From: Nitrospirota bacterium
Lineage (GTDB): Bacteria; Nitrospirota; Leptospirillia; Leptospirillales; Leptospirillaceae
Reading direction: 5' to 3'
Length of the DNA: 46,985 nucleotides
Assembly: GCA_021816465.1 (NCBI GenBank)
Contig: JAKAYF010000007.1
Location: 1-46,985, forward strand
Shown: positions 16,124-23,542 of the stretch, piece by piece
How the letters are laid out: every line of letters starts with the position of its first letter
How positions within the stretch are numbered: the stretch's first letter is position 1
The notes under the pieces: generated by a model
The model's database searches: none
What the model was told of the DNA's origin: nothing
Seen by the model: only the letters and a program-made list of their open reading frames with translations
Made by a program: the position numbers and the translations under genes

Positions 16124-17217
16124 CAGACAATACCTCTCATGAAAGCACAGAAAAAGACCCTCATAACGTCTCAACAGGAATCCAGGACACCCAGGGCGGA
16201 CGCCGGAGGCTTGAGGAGTCCGACTTTCGTCCCGATCCGGAAATTCGGGCCAGAAACGAAAATTTCATGATGACCATCATGGCCGTTTCATTTACGATGA
16301 TCATTGCGCTGATCCTTGCCATGTCCGGACTGACAAGCGCTTTCATGGCCGATCAGGTCAAGGGGCTGAGACTCGTTGCCTGGTCAATGGCCCTTTTCGT
16401 ACCGGCCACCATTTTGCATTTGATCGTCGCAAAAATATGGCTCGGGGGTCTGGTAACAGAGAACATCAAGAAAAATGCTCACCTGCTTGTCATCTCATTG
16501 CTGGGAGCCATTCTTTTTCTCTGGGCGCTGTCTTCAAATACCGTATTTGTTTTTGCCGGGTTCATCGGAGCCAACATCTTCTTTCCCCTTTTTGGCCGCT
16601 ACATTCTTTCCCTCGAGCAGCCGTTCCCCAAAACCCACATGGGCTCATTCAACCTTACGCCATTTAGCAGAACGTCCATGATCATGATCCTCTTTATCGG
16701 TGTTATCGTGGGAATGGGCATCGGGATGGAAGATGCAGGAAGCCAGGCCACCGGGAGAGGTCTCTTTGCCAGAAACATTGTGGCTAAAAGAATCGGCATG
16801 ACACACCGCTCAATCGACCTGATCTTTTACCACCTGATCAAACCGTACAGGGTGGTTGAAGCCATCACCACTGCCAGAAAGAGGGGCGTCGCGGTCAGGA
16901 TCCTGATCAGGAAGGGAACGCTTCTGGTCAACGCATCAGACATTCAGGAGCTTCTCCGGGCGGGCGCCATCGTCCGGGTTCTTCCTCCGGACACGCCTTC
17001 ATGGCTCAGGCCCTATCTCATCATCGACAAACGGATCCTGATCCAGGGATCAAAGGGCTGGGCCGACGACCCTATTCCCTTTCAAAGACAGCTTGTCATT
17101 CAGGCCAACCTGATCCTTTTCGAGCGCATCCGAAGGATGGAGAACACCTTCGACATCCTGTGGGAACATTCAAAGGCCGTTCCTCTGCTCCAGACAACAT
17201 CCCCGTCGAAAATCTGA
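16120..17217 (+). CDS. polytopic membrane protein with degenerate phospholipase D-like domain
   Basis: A 365-residue protein with a GTG start overlapping the previous stop (GTGA). A charged, poorly structured N-terminus of about 48 residues is followed by five hydrophobic segments (roughly 50-72, 84-106, 117-136, 140-160, 188-208) and a soluble C-terminal domain (about 225-350). This domain resembles one half of the phospholipase D fold: KPYRVVEAITTARKRGVAVRILI, then a YLIIDKRILIQGSKGW segment. The catalytic HxK is replaced (RPY where HxK is expected), so no PLD activity is likely. Function unknown; the operon context suggests a role with the CorC-like protein in the membrane. Confidence 0.75.
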   Translation: MTDNTSHESTEKDPHNVSTGIQDTQGGRRRLEESDFRPDPEIRARNENFMMTIMAVSFTMIIALILAMSGLTSAFMADQVKGLRLVAWSMALFVPATILHLIVAKIWLGGLVTENIKKNAHLLVISLLGAILFLWALSSNTVFVFAGFIGANIFFPLFGRYILSLEQPFPKTHMGSFNLTPFSRTSMIMILFIGVIVGMGIGMEDAGSQATGRGLFARNIVAKRIGMTHRSIDLIFYHLIKPYRVVEAITTARKRGVAVRILIRKGTLLVNASDIQELLRAGAIVRVLPPDTPSWLRPYLIIDKRILIQGSKGWADDPIPFQRQLVIQANLILFERIRRMENTFDILWEHSKAVPLLQTTSPSKI

Positions 17218-17228
17218 CCGAATCTTTT

Positions 17229-17256
17229 CCACTGGCCTGTGATCCCGGGCCAGTGG
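17229..17256 (+). terminator. hairpin after the three-gene membrane operon
   Basis: CCACTGGCC (17229-17237) and GGCCAGTGG (17248-17256) form a perfect 9-bp stem 12 bases after the stop. No T tract follows, so it may stabilise the 3' end or be a weak terminator. Confidence 0.45.
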
Positions 17257-17344
17257 AGTCATACCTCTCCTCCTTTACCATGATTATGCCTGCCCAACTC
17301 ACCCAGACTGTTCCCCGGACACACGACATCTCTTGGGCAAGCAC

Positions 17345-17373
17345 TTGACACAACATGGATTGCTTGGTAAATT
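17345..17373 (+). promoter_or_regulatory. sigma70-type promoter of the isc operon
   Basis: TTGACA (17345-17350), a 17-base spacer and TAAATT (17368-17373) lie 50 bases upstream of the iscR start. This is one of the best promoter matches in the window. Confidence 0.8.
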
Positions 17374-17380
17374 TATCTCG

Positions 17381-17393
17381 GACCTAATTGGTC
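17381..17393. promoter_or_regulatory. candidate IscR operator overlapping the transcription start
   Basis: GACC-T-AATT-G-GGTC style palindrome (GACCTAATTGGTC, 17381-17393), symmetric except at two positions. It is centred about 14 bases downstream of the -10 box, where a bound repressor would block initiation. Rrf2 regulators commonly control their own operons from such sites. Assignment to IscR is inference. Confidence 0.55.
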
Positions 17394-17422
17394 TGCGATA
17401 AAACAAGTCGGAGAAAAAGGTT

Positions 17423-17878
17423 GTGCTGAAACTGACCAAAAAAGTGGATTATGCGCTTCTTTCCCTGAACTTCATGTCCCATCAGGATGAAGGAGCCATA
17501 ACAAATATCAGGGAGATTGCAGACGCCCACCAGATTCCTCCTGAGATTCTGGCAAAAGTTCTGACCGCCCTCGCCAAAAAAGGCTTGATTCAAAGCTATC
17601 AGGCCCCCCGGGGAGGGTATTCGCTGAAGAAGGCGACATCAGAGATCTCGATTCTCGATGTCATTTCAGCAGTGGAGGGGCCCGTGGTCATTCTCTCCTG
17701 CTCCGAAGGCGGTGATCGGGTGTGCCAGCAGATATCGAGCTGTGATGTCAGGTCCCCCCTCGAGAAGATCCAGGGAAAGATTCTCTGGTTACTGGAAACA
17801 ATGACTCTTGACGAATTCATTCACGATGTACCCGATGCCCTAGGAGTAGCCAATGGACGATTTGATTTACTTAGATAA
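17423..17878 (+). CDS. iscR: IscR-like Rrf2 family iron-sulfur regulator
   Basis: A 151-residue Rrf2 regulator. The winged helix-turn-helix is at about 10-70 (DYALLSL, then IPPEILAKVLTALAKKGLI), and the three cluster cysteines Cys93, Cys101 and Cys107 are present, so it should bind a [2Fe-2S] cluster. It is expected to sense cluster supply and repress the isc operon, fitting the palindrome just downstream of the promoter. The start is GTG with GGAG nine bases upstream. The last 26 bases overlap the iscS gene. Confidence 0.93.
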   Translation: MLKLTKKVDYALLSLNFMSHQDEGAITNIREIADAHQIPPEILAKVLTALAKKGLIQSYQAPRGGYSLKKATSEISILDVISAVEGPVVILSCSEGGDRVCQQISSCDVRSPLEKIQGKILWLLETMTLDEFIHDVPDALGVANGRFDLLR

Positions 17879-19067
17879 CAACTCAACCACACGTGTTGAT
17901 CCCAGAGTTCTTGAAGCGATGATCCCCTACTTTACCCAGGACTTCGGAAACGCCCATTCCAGGAATCACCCCTTCGGCTGGAAAGCGGAAGAAGCCATCG
18001 ACAAGGCCAGAGGGGAAGTTGCCGCCCTTATCGGGGCTGATCCGAAGGAGATTGTCTTCACATCGGGGATGACCGAGTCGGACAACCTGGCCATCAAGGG
18101 TGTCGCGGAAATGTACAAGGAAAAAGGTCGTCACATCATTGTCCTGGAAACCGACATCCGCTCCATTCTCGATCCGGCGATCACTCTTTCCCGGGCGGGC
18201 TATGAGGTCACAACACTCCCTGTCAACAAGGAAGGGCGGGTCGAAATTGAAACACTCAAAAAAGCCATTCGTCCGGATACGATTCTTGTCAGCATGATGG
18301 CGTCGAATCACGAGATAGGGACGATACAGCCTCTGGCGGAAATAGGAGCCATCACCAAGGAAAAAGGGATCCTCTTCCACGTCAATGGAGCATATGCTGC
18401 ATCGACGGTCCCGCTTGACGTGAACAGGATGAATATCGATCTTTTAAGCCTCAACGCCCACCTGATCTACGGACCCAAGGGTGTTGGAGCCCTCTACGTC
18501 AGAAGAAAGAATCCAAGGGTCAAGCTTACGCCGATGATTGATGGCGGTGGTCATGAGCGCGGCCTCAGGTCCGGCACACTCAACACTCCGGGAATTGTGG
18601 GGATGGGTGCCGCATGCAGGATCCTCAAGGAGTCATGGGACAAGGAGATTCCCCGTCTGAAGGCTCTGAGAGACCGTCTTGAAGATGGGATCATGAAAGA
18701 ACTCGACTACGTTGTGATCAACGGTGACAGGGATCATCGTGCCCCAAACGTGACAAACCTTTCGTTTGCCTATGTCGAGGGTGAAGCACTTCTCATGGGG
18801 CTTAAGGAAATTGCCCTCTCCTCCGGATCGGCGTGCACATCGTCCACGCTTGAACCATCCTATATCCTGAGGGCTCTTGGAGTGGGATCCGATCTCGCCC
18901 ATTCATCCATAAGGTTCTCTCTTGGGCGATTCAATACCGAAGAAGAGATCACCACCACCATCAGAAGGGTCAAGGAGGCCGTTTCCCGACTGCGGGACAT
19001 GTCCCCTCTCTACGAAATGGCGAAAGAAGGTATCGACATCAAATCCGTGCAGTGGAGCTCCCACTAG
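17853..19067 (+). CDS. iscS: IscS homologue lacking the PLP-binding lysine (predicted pseudo-desulfurase)
   Basis: A 404-residue protein that aligns over its full length with IscS, the cysteine desulfurase and assembly partner of IscU. The fold core (FTSGMTESDNLAIKG), the sulfur-accepting loop with Cys328 (SSGSACTSSTLEPSY) and the IscU-docking C-terminus are conserved. The PLP site is not. The Schiff-base lysine (206 in E. coli) is Leu204 (CTG, 18462-18464), in SLNAHLIYGPKG. His104 is Ile102, Asp180 is Asn178, Gln183 is Tyr181 and Ser203 is Asn201; His203 is kept. The frame is open and undamaged, so this is a selected change rather than decay. It should lack PLP-dependent desulfurase activity but could still hold IscU or provide a cysteine ligand or persulfide. 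I recall that Archaeoglobus fulgidus IscS similarly lacks the lysine and activity. ATG has GGAG in the end of iscR. Confidence 0.93.
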   Translation: MDDLIYLDNNSTTRVDPRVLEAMIPYFTQDFGNAHSRNHPFGWKAEEAIDKARGEVAALIGADPKEIVFTSGMTESDNLAIKGVAEMYKEKGRHIIVLETDIRSILDPAITLSRAGYEVTTLPVNKEGRVEIETLKKAIRPDTILVSMMASNHEIGTIQPLAEIGAITKEKGILFHVNGAYAASTVPLDVNRMNIDLLSLNAHLIYGPKGVGALYVRRKNPRVKLTPMIDGGGHERGLRSGTLNTPGIVGMGAACRILKESWDKEIPRLKALRDRLEDGIMKELDYVVINGDRDHRAPNVTNLSFAYVEGEALLMGLKEIALSSGSACTSSTLEPSYILRALGVGSDLAHSSIRFSLGRFNTEEEITTTIRRVKEAVSRLRDMSPLYEMAKEGIDIKSVQWSSH

Positions 19068-19119
19068 TCGGAACACCATACGATCAGGAAACGACAGAAT
19101 CTCATCAGGAGGAACGACA

Positions 19120-19503
19120 ATGGCATACAGCGACAAGGTCATCGACCACTACAACAACCCCAGAAACATGGGTTCATTTGACAAATCGGACGAAAACGTC
19201 GGAACGGGTATTGTCGGCGCACCCGAGTGCGGCGATGTCATGAAGCTTCAGCTGAAGATCAATGACGATGGTATCATTGAGGAGGCCAAGTTCAAGACCT
19301 TTGGCTGTGGCAGTGCCATTGCATCAAGCTCGCTTGCAACAGAATGGGTCAAGGGGAAGACGATCGATGAAGCACTCAAGATCAAAAACACCGACATCGT
19401 CCAGGAGTTGAACCTGCCCCCCGTCAAGATTCATTGTTCCGTTTTGGCAGAAGATGCGATCAAGGGAGCTATTCAGGACTACCAGGAGAAAAAAAACCGT
19501 TGA
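19120..19503 (+). CDS. iscU: IscU iron-sulfur cluster scaffold
   Basis: A 127-residue IscU, the scaffold on which [2Fe-2S] clusters are built. All functional residues are intact and even numbered as in E. coli: Cys37, Asp39, Cys63, His105 and Cys106. The HscA recognition motif LPPVK is at 99-103. ATG 19120 has AGGAGG upstream; a longer frame to 18922 only shadows iscS. It follows iscS after 52 bases. An intact scaffold next to a degenerate IscS implies the assembly pathway is working with some sulfur source. Confidence 0.96.
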   Translation: MAYSDKVIDHYNNPRNMGSFDKSDENVGTGIVGAPECGDVMKLQLKINDDGIIEEAKFKTFGCGSAIASSSLATEWVKGKTIDEALKIKNTDIVQELNLPPVKIHCSVLAEDAIKGAIQDYQEKKNR

Positions 19504-19515
19504 AAGATCCTGTCG

Positions 19516-19533
19516 TCCGGCTGTAACGCCGGA
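19516..19533 (+). promoter_or_regulatory. hairpin between iscU and iscA
   Basis: TCCGGC (19516-19521) and GCCGGA (19528-19533) form a 6-bp stem just after the iscU stop, without a T tract. It could protect the upstream message or mark a processing site. Confidence 0.4.
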
Positions 19534-19569
19534 TGATCAGCCGTTCAACCACAATCCAGGAGGTACAAC

Positions 19570-19899
19570 ATGATCAGCGTAACAGACAAAGCGGCCGATG
19601 AAGTATTAAAGCTTGCAAAAACACAAAAGGCCGAAGGCAAGTTCCTTCGCCTCGGCATCGAAGGGGGAGGGTGCTCCGGCATGTCCTACCTGATCCGCTT
19701 TGAAGAGGAACCAGGCGAGTTCGACAACGTCATGGAGGGCCCCAAGGGGATCAAGATGCTTATCGACCCGAAGAGCCAGGTCTACCTCGATGGGTCTGTC
19801 CTTGATTATCAGGGCAACGGACTTATGGGAGGCGGGTTCAAGTTTCAGAACCCGAATGCCACACACAGCTGCGGTTGCGGAACATCATTTGCCGTCTAG
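19570..19899 (+). CDS. iscA: IscA/HesB-type A-type iron-sulfur carrier
   Basis: A 109-residue A-type carrier that receives and delivers iron-sulfur clusters or iron. The three conserved cysteines are present: Cys35 in GGGCSGM, and Cys101 and Cys103 in CGCG near the C-terminus. ATG has AGGAGG five to six bases upstream. Whether it is IscA or ErpA cannot be settled by sequence; position in the operon favours IscA. Confidence 0.95.
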   Translation: MISVTDKAADEVLKLAKTQKAEGKFLRLGIEGGGCSGMSYLIRFEEEPGEFDNVMEGPKGIKMLIDPKSQVYLDGSVLDYQGNGLMGGGFKFQNPNATHSCGCGTSFAV

Positions 19900-19911
19900 G
19901 AACGAACCGAC

Positions 19912-19953
19912 ACGCAATCCCCGGCTTACAGGCCGTGGATTGCGTTCATTTTT
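19912..19953 (+). terminator. attenuator-like hairpin between iscA and hscB
   Basis: ACGCAATCC (19912-19920) pairs with GGATTGCGT (19937-19945), with an inner CGGC/GCCG stem. A T-rich TCATTTTT follows. This has the form of an intrinsic terminator inside the operon and could lower expression of hscB-hscA-fdx relative to iscSUA. Confidence 0.6.
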
Positions 19954-19994
19954 CCAGCACTGAATTCAGCAAGACAGACAGGAGGTGTCGATCC

Positions 19995-20699
19995 ATGGGA
20001 GAACATACCCATCGGCATTCTGGAGATATGGCCAGCTCCCTATGCTGGAACTGCAAGGGCACACTGGAAGAAGCCGATCTTTGCGGAACATGTGTCAAGA
20101 TCCAGCCCTTCAAGGAAGATCGCGACTATTTCGATATTCTGGGCCTTCCCCACCGTCTTGTTATAGATTCCGGGACCCTGACTGAGAAATTTCATGAAAA
20201 GAGTCGACTTTTTCATCCTGATTTCCATCGGATGGAAGCCAGTACAGAGCAGGAAATCAGTCTTACAAACGCATCGCGGCTGAACCAGGCATTTAAAACA
20301 CTCAAGGATCCTTTTTTACGGGCAGCCTACTATCTGGCCCTCAAGAAACCCGGGAACCCGGCGATCGATCCCAAAAAGCGCCTGACAGGACAAGACCTGA
20401 TGGAGCTCATGGAACTGAAAGAAGAGCTCGAAGGAGAAGTGGCTGTTGGCCATCAGGAAAAAGCTTTCGCTCGCCTTCTAAAAGAGGTACGGGATCTTGA
20501 AAGTTCCATTCTGGAGAGCATGAAGGAGATCGACTTTATGGAGTCTGGCGTGGAGGGTGATTCCGCCCCGTCCACCGAAACGGCCGACATGCTCCAGAAA
20601 AAGAAGTCCCGCCTTTCAAGGGATCTTGAGTATCGAAAATACCTTCAGTCCATCAGACGTGAACTCTCAACTCCAGCGACAGTTAAGGAGACATCGTGA
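19995..20699 (+). CDS. hscB: HscB co-chaperone with N-terminal four-cysteine metal site
   Basis: A 234-residue J-domain co-chaperone that brings IscU to HscA. After a His-rich start, residues 17-33 hold CWNC and CGTC (Cys17, Cys20, Cys30, Cys33), a probable zinc site as in eukaryotic HSC20 and absent from E. coli HscB. The J domain (about 44-115) has HPD at 74-76 in RLFHPDFH. The C-terminal three-helix domain (about 130-225) binds IscU; an acidic insert near 178-195 is unusual. ATG 19995 has AGGAGG about eight bases upstream. Its stop overlaps the hscA GTG start. Confidence 0.93.
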   Translation: MGEHTHRHSGDMASSLCWNCKGTLEEADLCGTCVKIQPFKEDRDYFDILGLPHRLVIDSGTLTEKFHEKSRLFHPDFHRMEASTEQEISLTNASRLNQAFKTLKDPFLRAAYYLALKKPGNPAIDPKKRLTGQDLMELMELKEELEGEVAVGHQEKAFARLLKEVRDLESSILESMKEIDFMESGVEGDSAPSTETADMLQKKKSRLSRDLEYRKYLQSIRRELSTPATVKETS

Positions 20700-22519
20700 C
20701 AAGAACCGTCATTGGAATCGACCTGGGAACAACCAATTCACTTGTCGCCATCATGGAAGATGGCAAGCTTCGCGTCATTCCCGACACGGAAGGGCGGAAG
20801 CTGCTTCCGTCGGTCGTCGCCCTTTCATCCTCGGGTGTCCAGGTCGGTTTTGCCGCGAAGTCCCGTCTCAACGACCCTGAAACAATTGTTGTCTACTCTG
20901 CCAAGCGGCTGATGGGCCGGTCTTTTTCTGATGTGGAACAAGAGATCGGACAACTTGCCTATCCGGTGGAAAATGTCGATGGCCTTCCCCTGATCCCCGA
21001 CCCATTCAGGAAAAGACATCTGTCCGCTCCGCAAATAGGCGCGATGATTTTGTCTGAGCTCAGAAAAAGAGCGGAAGTGGCCCTTGGACAGACAGTGACC
21101 GATGCCGTTATCACCGTTCCGGCGTATTTCAATGACGCACAGAGACAGGCCACCAAAGATGCCGGAGAAATGGCGGGGCTCAATGTCCTCAGGATTCTCA
21201 ACGAACCGACTTCCGCAGCGCTGGCTTATGGCTTTGGGGCTGGGAAGGACGGTCTTTACGCGGTCTATGACCTTGGCGGTGGAACCTTCGATTTCTCCCT
21301 GCTGTCGATCAGAAGGGGCGTTTTTGAAGTCAAGGCAACCAGCGGAGACACCCACCTCGGAGGCGATGACTTCGATCAGGCCATTATCGATCAATGGCTC
21401 GGCATCCTGCCAAAGGGGGTCGACCAAAGCCGGCCGGAGGTCAGGGATCTTCTCAGAAAGGAAGCGGAAAAAGCGAAAATTGCCCTTTCCCAAAATACGG
21501 AGGTCGCGGTTTCTGTGCCAGCCATAGGCCTTGAAACAACCCTCTCGAGAGAAACAATGAACAAATGGGTCGAACCTCTGGTCCAGAGGACGCTGATCCC
21601 CGTTCACAAGGCTCTTTCCGATGCAGGCGTCCTTCCCGGCGAAGTCGACGGAGTCATCCTCGTTGGTGGCGCAACAAGACTTCTCAGGGTCAAGGAAGCT
21701 GTCGAAGAACTCTTCAGAAGACCTGTTTACGACGAACATGACCCTGACCTGGTTGTCGGAGAAGGAGCCGCTGTTCAGGGCGATATCCTTTCCGGATCCA
21801 GGAAGGACATGCTCCTTCTGGATGTCACACCCCTTTCGCTGGGGATTGAAACAATGGGTGGCGTCATGAGTTCACTGATTCCCAGGAACACCACGATCCC
21901 GACCCAGGCAAAGGAGCTGTTCACCACTTTTCTCGATGGACAGGTCAAGGTGGACATCCATGTGCTCCAGGGAGAGAGAGAAATGGCCAAGGACAATCGC
22001 AGCCTTGCAAGATTCTCTCTCACCGACATCACCCCCATGACTGCCGGAGCAGCAAGGATTGAGGTCACCTTTACGATCGATGCCAACGGCATTCTTGATG
22101 TTCGGGCCCTGGACCAGAGAACAGGACGTTCACAGGGTGTCGTGGTCCATCCATCCTATGGGATCTCGAAAGATACTGTACGGGAGATGATCAAGGAATC
22201 ATTCCAGCATGCCCAGGAAGACTTCCAGACACGAATGCTGATAGACTCCCGGACAGAGGCAACTACGGTTATCAATGCCACAAGAAGAGCTCTTGAGAAA
22301 CTCGGACCGGATATCCTTCCCGACGAGGAAAGAAGTATGATCAACAAACAGCTCGATACCCTTGAAAAAGCGGTCAAGGGAGAGGACGCCAAACTGATCC
22401 GGGATGAAACATCTGCCCTCGACCAGGTGACTCGCCCACTTGCCGAACGACTCATGAATACATCCGTACAGGATGCCCTGGGAGGGAAGTCTCTCCCGGA
22501 GCCAGAAAGGGAGGCTTGA
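20696..22519 (+). CDS. hscA: HscA, Hsp70-class chaperone for IscU
   Basis: A 607-residue Hsp70 family ATPase specialised for releasing clusters from IscU. The nucleotide-binding domain shows [14 protein letters not shown] at the N-terminus, the [13 protein letters not shown] phosphate loop and [11 protein letters not shown]. The substrate-binding domain follows from about 385 ([13 protein letters not shown]). Length is normal for HscA and shorter than DnaK because the lid and tail are reduced. The start is GTG, overlapping the hscB stop, with AAGGAG upstream. Context and length support HscA over DnaK. Confidence 0.95.
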   Translation: MTRTVIGIDLGTTNSLVAIMEDGKLRVIPDTEGRKLLPSVVALSSSGVQVGFAAKSRLNDPETIVVYSAKRLMGRSFSDVEQEIGQLAYPVENVDGLPLIPDPFRKRHLSAPQIGAMILSELRKRAEVALGQTVTDAVITVPAYFNDAQRQATKDAGEMAGLNVLRILNEPTSAALAYGFGAGKDGLYAVYDLGGGTFDFSLLSIRRGVFEVKATSGDTHLGGDDFDQAIIDQWLGILPKGVDQSRPEVRDLLRKEAEKAKIALSQNTEVAVSVPAIGLETTLSRETMNKWVEPLVQRTLIPVHKALSDAGVLPGEVDGVILVGGATRLLRVKEAVEELFRRPVYDEHDPDLVVGEGAAVQGDILSGSRKDMLLLDVTPLSLGIETMGGVMSSLIPRNTTIPTQAKELFTTFLDGQVKVDIHVLQGEREMAKDNRSLARFSLTDITPMTAGAARIEVTFTIDANGILDVRALDQRTGRSQGVVVHPSYGISKDTVREMIKESFQHAQEDFQTRMLIDSRTEATTVINATRRALEKLGPDILPDEERSMINKQLDTLEKAVKGEDAKLIRDETSALDQVTRPLAERLMNTSVQDALGGKSLPEPEREA

Positions 22520-22831
22520 TTGCCTGAGATTCTTTTTCTTCCCGAAAATAAAAAGGTCACGGCCAGGGAGGGGGACTCCATTCTCGATGCCGCAACCAGA
22601 AATGGTGTCCATCTGGAGCATAACTGCGGCGGTGTCTGCGCCTGCGCCACCTGTCATGTGATCATCACCGAAGGCTTCGACAATCTGTCCCCCATGGAGG
22701 AAGATGAGGAAGACCAGATTGAAGAAGCCGAAGGGCTAACGCTCAAGTCACGGCTTGCATGCCAGGCAAAAGTAACGGGAGACCTTGTCGTAACCATCCC
22801 GTTCTGTTCAAAGGGTGGCCACGAACACTAA
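22520..22831 (+). CDS. fdx: ISC-type [2Fe-2S] ferredoxin
   Basis: A 103-residue ISC ferredoxin, the electron donor for cluster assembly. Ligands Cys36, Cys42, Cys45 and Cys81 match the C-x5-C-x2-C...C pattern in NCGGVCACATCH and LACQA; Cys40 is an extra cysteine also common in this family. The start codon is TTG directly after the hscA stop, with GGGAGG five bases upstream. In ordinary ISC systems this protein gives electrons to sulfur bound on IscS and IscU, so its presence shows that reductive chemistry is kept even though the IscS-like protein is altered. Confidence 0.94.
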   Translation: MPEILFLPENKKVTAREGDSILDAATRNGVHLEHNCGGVCACATCHVIITEGFDNLSPMEEDEEDQIEEAEGLTLKSRLACQAKVTGDLVVTIPFCSKGGHEH

Positions 22832-22845
22832 AGGAGAATCCGAAA

Positions 22846-23049
22846 ATGAACTGGAGTGATCCGTACGAAATCGGATTTGAGCTTTTAAACAACCATCCGG
22901 ATGTCGATCCGTTGACCGTCCGCTTTACAGACCTGCATCGGTGGGTTACCGAGCTTCCAGGATTCGAGGGGGATCCCAAGACCTCCAATGAAAAGATCCT
23001 TGAAGCCATCCAGATGGCGTGGCTTGAAGAATGGCAGGACAGAGACTGA
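22846..23049 (+). CDS. iscX: IscX (YfhJ) iron-sulfur assembly accessory protein
   Basis: A 67-residue acidic protein with the IscX pattern: MNWSDPYEIGFELL at the start, then VRFTDLHRWV and an EAIQMAWLEEW helix at the end. IscX binds IscS at the site used by frataxin and adjusts its activity by iron supply. ATG has AAGGAG eight bases upstream. Its retention is evidence that the altered IscS still makes its normal protein contacts. No frataxin gene is in the window. Confidence 0.95.
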   Translation: MNWSDPYEIGFELLNNHPDVDPLTVRFTDLHRWVTELPGFEGDPKTSNEKILEAIQMAWLEEWQDRD

Positions 23050-23414
23050 TCCCTGAAGACAGGCACCTGTTGATACGCACACGGATCCCCAGCAGGGATC
23101 TCGATGATCGGGCCCTTGTTGCAAGACTCAAGAACACAAAAGGATCAAAAACAACTTATGAAGACTTCCTTGTCGCAAGACAGGGAAAGAGCTCCATAGA
23201 CAGGGAGACATTTTTCCTGTACATGGAGGAGGTTCTCCCTGATCCGGGAGTCATGGAGGAATGGATTCTGTTCAGCCCCACACACAGGGACCGGGCGGGG
23301 CTCCTCTATATGATGATTGAAGGCACGGAAAAGGCCCATCGGCTCATCAGGGAAGATGGGGTCAAAGGATCCTGTTCCAAAGATGAGTTCCCGGACTTTT
23401 TCTCAACGATTTAA
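23031..23414 (+). CDS. protein of unknown function at the end of the isc operon
   Basis: A 127-residue soluble protein beginning 19 bases inside iscX, so it is translationally coupled to it. It is rich in charged residues, with one cysteine near residue 117 and no signal peptide or membrane segment. I do not recognise a family. The tight overlap with iscX suggests a role with the assembly machinery. The ribosome site is weak (GAAG), so a later start is possible. No intrinsic terminator is visible in the 128 bases that follow. Confidence 0.7.
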   Translation: MAGQRLIPEDRHLLIRTRIPSRDLDDRALVARLKNTKGSKTTYEDFLVARQGKSSIDRETFFLYMEEVLPDPGVMEEWILFSPTHRDRAGLLYMMIEGTEKAHRLIREDGVKGSCSKDEFPDFFSTI

Positions 23415-23542
23415 AAACAGACTAAGGAAACACTCCAATATATTGGGGGAGCAAGCTTTTCCCTCACCGGCCATTCATCATTTTCTACAGGAATAATTGT
23501 CTGGAAGAATCGCTCTTCCGGACCACGGAAAGGTTATCGCGC

